A program made the position numbers and the translations under genes. The notes beneath the pieces were generated by a model that had not been told where the DNA came from, made no database searches, and was given only the letters and a program-made list of their open reading frames with translations. Shown piece after piece: positions 5,584-9,716 of a DNA stretch of 9,716 bases (the stretch's first letter is position 1; each line of letters opens with the position of its first letter). This stretch comes from an uncultured Parasphingopyxis sp. (lineage in GTDB: Bacteria; Pseudomonadota; Alphaproteobacteria; Sphingomonadales; Sphingomonadaceae): assembly GCA_905479515.1 (NCBI GenBank), contig CAJQMX010000230.1, positions 1 to 9,716 of the forward strand, in the 5' to 3' direction.

Positions 5584-6729
5584 CTAGTCGCCCAGGCTCA
5601 ATGAAAGCCGTTCAAATGCTTCGATAAATTCTTCCTTGAACTGCTGCACGACCTGACCCGCGGAAAGCGGCTGGCTCATCAGGCCGACCCCCTGCCCGAC
5701 CCAATAGGTCGCGAGGTCCTTGGCACCCTGATGCCCACTCTGGCTCAGCTTGTCGATCTGGCGCAATGCCGGTTCACTGACCATCGATTGCAGGGGCATG
5801 GGGAGCGGCGCGGGCGCTCCGTCTGCTTCCCAGGCGTCTGTCCAGGGGGACCGAAGCTGGCGGGACGGCTTGCCGGTACGTGAGCGTGACCGGATCGTAT
5901 CGCGCGAACTCGCGGCCAACATCTTTTCTTTCACCACCGGATTTGTCTCCGCTTCCGCTGTGGTCAGCCAGACCGAACCGCACCAGGCCCCGGCAGCGCC
6001 CATCGCCATGGCTCCTGCCATCTGTTCGCCCGTGGTAATGCCGCCGGCCGCCAATATTGGCGTGTCGGCACCGATCTCATTCAGCGCGCGCGCCACTTCC
6101 GGGATCAGCACCATCGTTGACACATCTCCGCAATGGCCCCCCGCCTCGCCGCCCGCCACGACCAGAATGTCGACGCCGGCATTGACCTGCGCCACCGCAT
6201 GTTCCTTGGCTCCAACCAGCGCCGCGACTGGCACACCGTGCTGTTTGCCAAGATCGAGCATCACCTGAGGCGGCACGCCGAGCGCATTGGCAATCAGTTT
6301 GATCGGATATTCAAACGCCGCTTCAAGGCTGTTCGCCGCGCCTTCTGCACGCAGATTTTTCGCGAAGTTGCCAGACATACCCCGACTCTTGTCGAGCTCA
6401 TCGGTTGCGATGTCGTGTTCGGCCAGAATTCCCGATGCAAAATCCTTATGCTCCTGCGGAATAGAATCGATCAGCTTGCCAGTATCCAGCTTCTCCCCTT
6501 TGCCAGCAAACGCGTTGGGAACGATCAGATCGACACCATAAGGCATGCCATCGGCATGGGCATCGATCCAGTCGAGCTCTTCCCGTAACCGGTCGGGCGA
6601 AAGATTCACGGCACCGAATACCCCCATACCTCCGGCTTTCGACACCGCGACGACGACATCCCGGCAGTGCGAGAATGCGAGCAGTGGGAATTCGATATCG
6701 AGCATCGAACAGATCGGCGAATTCATCAT
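5584..6729 (-). CDS. Nitronate monooxygenase-family FMN oxidoreductase
   Basis: 381 residues, somewhat longer than the 310-360 usual for the family because of a C-terminal tail. It is a TIM-barrel flavoprotein: the N-terminal glycine turn KAGGMGVFGA (31-40), AGGEAGGH (192-199) with His199 at the position of the catalytic His of nitronate monooxygenases, LAAGGITTGEQ (227-236) and MGAAGAWCGSVWL (243-255), the last two forming the FMN phosphate site. Family members oxidise nitronates with oxygen, but many annotated this way are other flavin reductases or dehydrogenases, including IpdC of steroid ring breakdown; the neighbours here (racemase, ferredoxin reductase) make a role in acyl-CoA or lipid catabolism possible. 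AGGAG lies 8 bases before the ATG at 6729; a second ATG follows directly at 6726. It diverges from the reductase gene across 113 bases, in which I see no convincing promoter. Confidence 0.88.
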   Translation of the reverse strand: MMNSPICSMLDIEFPLLAFSHCRDVVVAVSKAGGMGVFGAVNLSPDRLREELDWIDAHADGMPYGVDLIVPNAFAGKGEKLDTGKLIDSIPQEHKDFASGILAEHDIATDELDKSRGMSGNFAKNLRAEGAANSLEAAFEYPIKLIANALGVPPQVMLDLGKQHGVPVAALVGAKEHAVAQVNAGVDILVVAGGEAGGHCGDVSTMVLIPEVARALNEIGADTPILAAGGITTGEQMAGAMAMGAAGAWCGSVWLTTAEAETNPVVKEKMLAASSRDTIRSRSRTGKPSRQLRSPWTDAWEADGAPAPLPMPLQSMVSEPALRQIDKLSQSGHQGAKDLATYWVGQGVGLMSQPLSAGQVVQQFKEEFIEAFERLSLSLGD

Positions 6730-6742
6730 GCGAGTATCTCCT

Positions 6743-6771
6743 GTGCCTCCACCATATCCGAGCGTAGGCAC
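6743..6771. repeat. Inverted repeat in the leader of the flavoprotein gene
   Basis: GTGCCT (6743-6748) and AGGCAC (6766-6771) form a 6-bp inverted repeat with a 17-base gap, and the right arm overlaps a 9-base palindrome, GCACTGTGC. In the minus-strand RNA the near arm ends right at the AGGAG ribosome site, so a hairpin could limit access to it. The region also serves as upstream DNA for the divergent reductase gene. It may be chance. Confidence 0.25.
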
Positions 6772-6842
6772 TGTGCAAGCCGCGTGACATTTATCGCGAA
6801 ATGAGCCGTTGAAACCACGCAAAACTCGGCTAGGTAGTGCGG

Positions 6843-8072
6843 ATGAACAAGACAATTGATATCGCGATAGTGGGTGCAGGGCATGGCGGAGCGCAGGCCG
6901 CCATCATGCTGCGGCAGCAGAAATTTGAGGGCTCGGTCGCGCTGATTGGCGAAGAACCCGAATTTCCCTATGAACGCCCGCCTTTGTCCAAGGACTATTT
7001 TGCGGGCGAGAAGCCGTTTGAGCGGATCATGATCCGGCCCGAGAAATTCTGGGAAGAACGCGACATCGCGATGATGCTCAACCGGCGGGTGGTGAGGGTC
7101 GACGCGCAGGCGCATCTGCTAACCTTCGAAGACGGCGAAACACTGACCTATGGAACGCTGATCTGGGCGACAGGCGGCGCGCCGCGCCTCCTTTCCTGCC
7201 CTGGCCATGACCTGGCTGGCGTGCATGCCGTTCGCACGCGCGCGGATGTTGATGCAATGATGGCCAAGCTCGATGCGATCGAACATGTCGCGATCATAGG
7301 CGGCGGCTATATTGGTCTGGAAGCGGCGGCCGTCCTTACCAAGCTGGGCAAGAAAGTGACCCTGCTTGAAGCGCTGGACAGGGTATTGGCGCGCGTCGCC
7401 GGTGAGGAACTGTCGCAGTTTTACGAGGCCGAGCATCGTGCGCACGGTGTGGACCTCCGCACCGGCGTCGGCGTGACAAGCATTACGGGTAAAGATGGCC
7501 GTGCCACCGGCGTGGAACTGGCCGATGGCGAGAGCATCGCTGCCGATATGGTGATCGTCGGGATTGGCATTATCGCCGCAGTCGAACCGCTGCTGGAGGC
7601 TGGCGCGGAAGGCGGCAATGGCGTGCTCGTCGACGAATTTTGCCGGACCAGCCTGCCCGATATTTATGCTATCGGCGATTGCGCAGCCCATGCCAACGGC
7701 TTCGCGGACGGCGCGACGATCCGGCTTGAATCGGTTCAGAATGCCAATGACCAGGCGGCGGTGACTGCCAAGGCGATACTCGGCAATCCGGCACCCTATG
7801 ACGCCGTACCCTGGTTCTGGTCGAACCAGTATGACCTGAAGCTCCAGACAGTGGGTCTGTCGACCGGCTATGATCAGACAGTGATGCGGGGCGATATCGC
7901 TGATCGCAGTTTCTCGATCACCTATCTCAAACAGGGCCGGGTAATTGCGCTGGACTGCGTCAATGCGACCAAGGATTATGTTCAGGGGCGCAAGCTGGTT
8001 ATCGGCAAGGTCCATCCTGATCTTGAAAAGCTTGGCGATGCATCGGTTCCGCTCAAGGAACTTGTTGCATAA
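6843..8072 (+). CDS. NADH-type ferredoxin/rubredoxin reductase (putidaredoxin reductase-like)
   Basis: 409 residues, normal for this FAD enzyme family, which passes electrons from NADH to a small iron-sulfur protein serving a cytochrome P450 or other oxygenase. Domains in order: FAD-binding GAGHGG (11-16); the family hallmark [11 protein letters not shown] (43-52) with Lys50; NAD-binding GGGYIGLE (153-160) with Glu176 at the end of the next strand, favouring NADH over NADPH; the second FAD motif YAIGDCA (275-281); [12 protein letters not shown] (294-305); and the C-terminal domain opening with [10 protein letters not shown]. There is no CxxxxC redox disulfide, which separates it from lipoamide or glutathione reductases. 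ATG 6843 is preferred because AGG lies 8 bases before it; GTG 6837 is in frame. The racemase follows after 30 bases, so the two are probably one operon. No ferredoxin or P450 is in the window. Confidence 0.95.
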   Translation: MNKTIDIAIVGAGHGGAQAAIMLRQQKFEGSVALIGEEPEFPYERPPLSKDYFAGEKPFERIMIRPEKFWEERDIAMMLNRRVVRVDAQAHLLTFEDGETLTYGTLIWATGGAPRLLSCPGHDLAGVHAVRTRADVDAMMAKLDAIEHVAIIGGGYIGLEAAAVLTKLGKKVTLLEALDRVLARVAGEELSQFYEAEHRAHGVDLRTGVGVTSITGKDGRATGVELADGESIAADMVIVGIGIIAAVEPLLEAGAEGGNGVLVDEFCRTSLPDIYAIGDCAAHANGFADGATIRLESVQNANDQAAVTAKAILGNPAPYDAVPWFWSNQYDLKLQTVGLSTGYDQTVMRGDIADRSFSITYLKQGRVIALDCVNATKDYVQGRKLVIGKVHPDLEKLGDASVPLKELVA

Positions 8073-8102
8073 TCGATACTCAATCCAACAAGGAACGACC
8101 CA

Positions 8103-9191
8103 ATGTCCAAAGCCAAAACCGGTCCGCTGGCCGGATGCCGGATCCTCGAATTTGACGCAATCGGCCCGGTGCCGCTCGCAGGCATGATCCTGTCGGATTT
8201 GGGCGCAGAGATTATTCGGATCGGCCGACCGGACAAATCGGACGTCGATGCGCCGGGCGACGCTATCCTGTTGCGCGGTCGGAACAAGATCGCGCTCAAC
8301 CTGAAGGATGCTGCGCAGCGCGATCAGGCGCTCGACTTGATCAGCAAGGCCGATGCGCTGCTGGAAGGCGCACGGCCCGGGGTGATGGAGCGACTTGGCC
8401 TTGGCCCGGATGACTGTTTCGCCCGCAACCCCAAGCTCGCTTATGGACGGATGACAGGTTGGGGCCAGGAAGGCCCCCTGTCGCAAAGCGCCGGTCATGA
8501 CTTGGATTATATCGCGATAACAGGCGCGCTCGGCGCGATGGGTCGCAAAGGTGAGCCGCCGATGCCGCCCCTCAATCTGGTCGGCGATTATGGCGGCGGT
8601 ACGATGTTCCTCGCGCTGGGCGTTGTTTCTGCGATCCTTTCCGCGCGAACGACCGGCAAGGGCCAGGTTGTCGATGCGGCCATGACGGACGGCGCGGCTG
8701 TGCTGATGAGCATGTTCTATGCGTTTCATGGCGCCGGGCTGTGGAAGGCAGAACGCGAAGCGAACATGCTTGACGGCGGATGGCCCTTCTATCGCTGTTA
8801 TGAAACGGCGGATGGCGGTTATATGGCCGTCGGTGCGCTTGAGCCGCAGTTCTTTGCCGTCCTGCTGGAAAAACTCGGCATAGATGCTGCGGAATTCCCG
8901 CAACATGACCACGCGCGCTGGCCCGATATGGTCTCCGCTTTCGAAGCCAAGTTCGCATCCAGAACGCGCGACGAATGGTCTGCGCATTTCGAAGGCAGCG
9001 ACGCCTGTGTGGCGCCCGTCCTCACGATCGCCGAAGCGCCTTCGCACCACCACAATGTCGCGCGCCAGACCTTTGCCGAGCGGGACGGGACGATGCAGCC
9101 CATGCCCGCCCCGCGCTTTTCGGAAACGCCAGCGGACATTGGCAGCAGCAGCGTCCTCAGCATCGAGGAAGCACTGGCACTTTGGGAATAG
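8103..9191 (+). CDS. mcr: Alpha-methylacyl-CoA racemase
   Basis: 362 residues, complete. It belongs to the family III CoA-transferase fold but has the racemase active site: His132 in AGHDLDYIAITGAL, Asp162 in GDYGGG, and Glu247 in VGALEPQFF. These match His126, Asp156 and Glu241 of the Mycobacterium tuberculosis enzyme MCR, each shifted by exactly six residues. Other family segments are LLRGRNKIALNLK, EGARPGVMERLGLGP, GKGQVVDAAM and NMLDGGWPFYRCYE. The enzyme inverts the methyl group of (2R)-2-methylacyl-CoA to (2S), which beta-oxidation needs for sterol side chains, isoprenoids and branched acids; drug-like 2-arylpropionyl-CoAs are also known substrates. The ATG has AAGGA 8 bases upstream. 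It follows the ferredoxin reductase after 30 bases with no terminator seen, so the two are likely co-transcribed. Confidence 0.95.
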   Translation: MSKAKTGPLAGCRILEFDAIGPVPLAGMILSDLGAEIIRIGRPDKSDVDAPGDAILLRGRNKIALNLKDAAQRDQALDLISKADALLEGARPGVMERLGLGPDDCFARNPKLAYGRMTGWGQEGPLSQSAGHDLDYIAITGALGAMGRKGEPPMPPLNLVGDYGGGTMFLALGVVSAILSARTTGKGQVVDAAMTDGAAVLMSMFYAFHGAGLWKAEREANMLDGGWPFYRCYETADGGYMAVGALEPQFFAVLLEKLGIDAAEFPQHDHARWPDMVSAFEAKFASRTRDEWSAHFEGSDACVAPVLTIAEAPSHHHNVARQTFAERDGTMQPMPAPRFSETPADIGSSSVLSIEEALALWE

Positions 9192-9212
9192 GCCCGTTTT
9201 GGGGCGGCGGCT

Positions 9213-9716
9213 CTAGCTTTCGCGTTTGAATGTCAGGCCGGCATTGGCCTTCAACCGTTCTATCAGCGGTGCAGCCATGACCGCGCCCGGCGTCAGGATA
9301 CCGCCCGGCGCGTCAGGCACGTCGCGCACAAGACAGATCGCGCTTTCGGCGATCATCTTGCAGGTCGAGCCATAGCCGGGGTCTTTATCACCAGTGACAC
9401 CGACCGTTACCCGTTCGCCATCATCGCTCTCGGCAATGAAGAGCACATCATAATAGCCAGCTTCGCGCTCTTCCTTGCTTGGACCTTCGCCGGGCTTGGG
9501 GCCGCCTTCACCGCCGAGTGACTTGTCCCCGGCCACGGCATTTGCCGTCGCCTCCCCGCTATCACCGGGGCCCGTCAACACCATCTCGTCATAGACAAAG
9601 TCCTGACAATAAGCATGGTCAAGCAGGAAATTGGTACGATGCACATTGCGCGTATTGATCGCCGCCATGATGAACGGAGCCACCCAGCTGTCGAGATCGG
9701 CCTCGAAATTCACAGC
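9213..9716 (-). CDS. Saccharopine dehydrogenase-like oxidoreductase, C-terminal part, cut by the right edge
   Basis: 167 residues are visible and the frame is open to the edge; full proteins of this group are about 390-420, so the N-terminal NAD(P)-binding half is missing. Conserved pieces are ADLDSWVAPFIM and INTRNVHRTN near the visible beginning, GEGPSKEEREAGYYDVLF in the middle, and GYGSTCKMIAESAICLV then GGILTPGAVM and LIERLKANAGLTF at the end. This C-terminal pattern marks the group that includes human SCCPDH and the mycobacterial trans-acting enoyl reductase of phthiocerol lipid synthesis; true saccharopine dehydrogenation in lysine metabolism is unlikely. A lipid-related reduction is plausible but unproven. 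An acidic, Gly-rich insert lies around visible residues 50-80. It converges on the racemase gene, with 21 bases between the two stop codons. Confidence 0.88.
   Translation of the reverse strand, partial: AVNFEADLDSWVAPFIMAAINTRNVHRTNFLLDHAYCQDFVYDEMVLTGPGDSGEATANAVAGDKSLGGEGGPKPGEGPSKEEREAGYYDVLFIAESDDGERVTVGVTGDKDPGYGSTCKMIAESAICLVRDVPDAPGGILTPGAVMAAPLIERLKANAGLTFKRES

Noticed and set aside
7119..9053. A 644-codon open frame on the minus strand
   Set aside because: It lies antisense to the reductase and racemase genes and runs across the gap between them. Its translation shows no family motif and is rich in Arg, His and Cys, typical of a shadow frame in GC-rich DNA. Both plus-strand genes have full active sites.
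9192..9212. Possible terminator between the racemase and the right-edge gene
   Set aside because: Only a 4-bp GCCC/GGGC stem with no T tract on either strand in a 21-base gap.

Overview
The window looks like chromosomal DNA of an alphaproteobacterium, most likely a sphingomonad (Sphingomonadales). It is moderately GC-rich and holds family III CoA-transferases, a GST, a Cys-type sulfatase, an HWE-class histidine kinase with single-domain response regulators, and a saccharopine-dehydrogenase-like reductase. This mix is common in sphingomonads, but the assignment is inferred from gene content, not from a marker gene. I see no rRNA, tRNA, insertion sequence, CRISPR array or phage gene.

Layout, left to right. 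A family III CoA-transferase on the minus strand is cut by the left edge (2-589). A 304-base gene-free stretch follows, with a strong palindrome just upstream of that gene. Next are a single-domain response regulator (894-1292, minus) and a glutathione S-transferase (1549-2190, minus). A membrane-anchored sulfatase (2286-3947, plus) diverges from the GST. It converges on a two-gene signalling unit on the minus strand: an HWE histidine kinase (4339-5433) that runs, one base apart, into a second single-domain response regulator (3978-4337). Upstream of the kinase lies a nitronate-monooxygenase-family flavoprotein (5584-6729, minus). Divergent from it is a plus-strand pair: an NADH-type ferredoxin/rubredoxin reductase (6843-8072) and an alpha-methylacyl-CoA racemase (8103-9191). 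The right edge cuts a saccharopine-dehydrogenase-like oxidoreductase (9213-9716, minus).

Two themes stand out. The first is acyl-CoA and lipid or xenobiotic catabolism: CoA-transferase, racemase, P450-type reductase, flavoprotein oxidoreductase, sulfatase and GST. The reductase-racemase pair would fit oxidation of methyl-branched chains (sterol side chains, isoprenoids): a P450 hydroxylates the terminus and the racemase fixes the stereochemistry for beta-oxidation. No P450 or ferredoxin gene lies in the window, so this is inference. The second theme is phospho-signalling with no visible output: one kinase and two receiver-only regulators, none carrying a DNA-binding domain.

I did not find a clearly new biological system. 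The best leads are the palindrome over the CoA-transferase promoter, the overlapping mutually exclusive hairpins in the kinase leader, and the reductase-racemase pairing.
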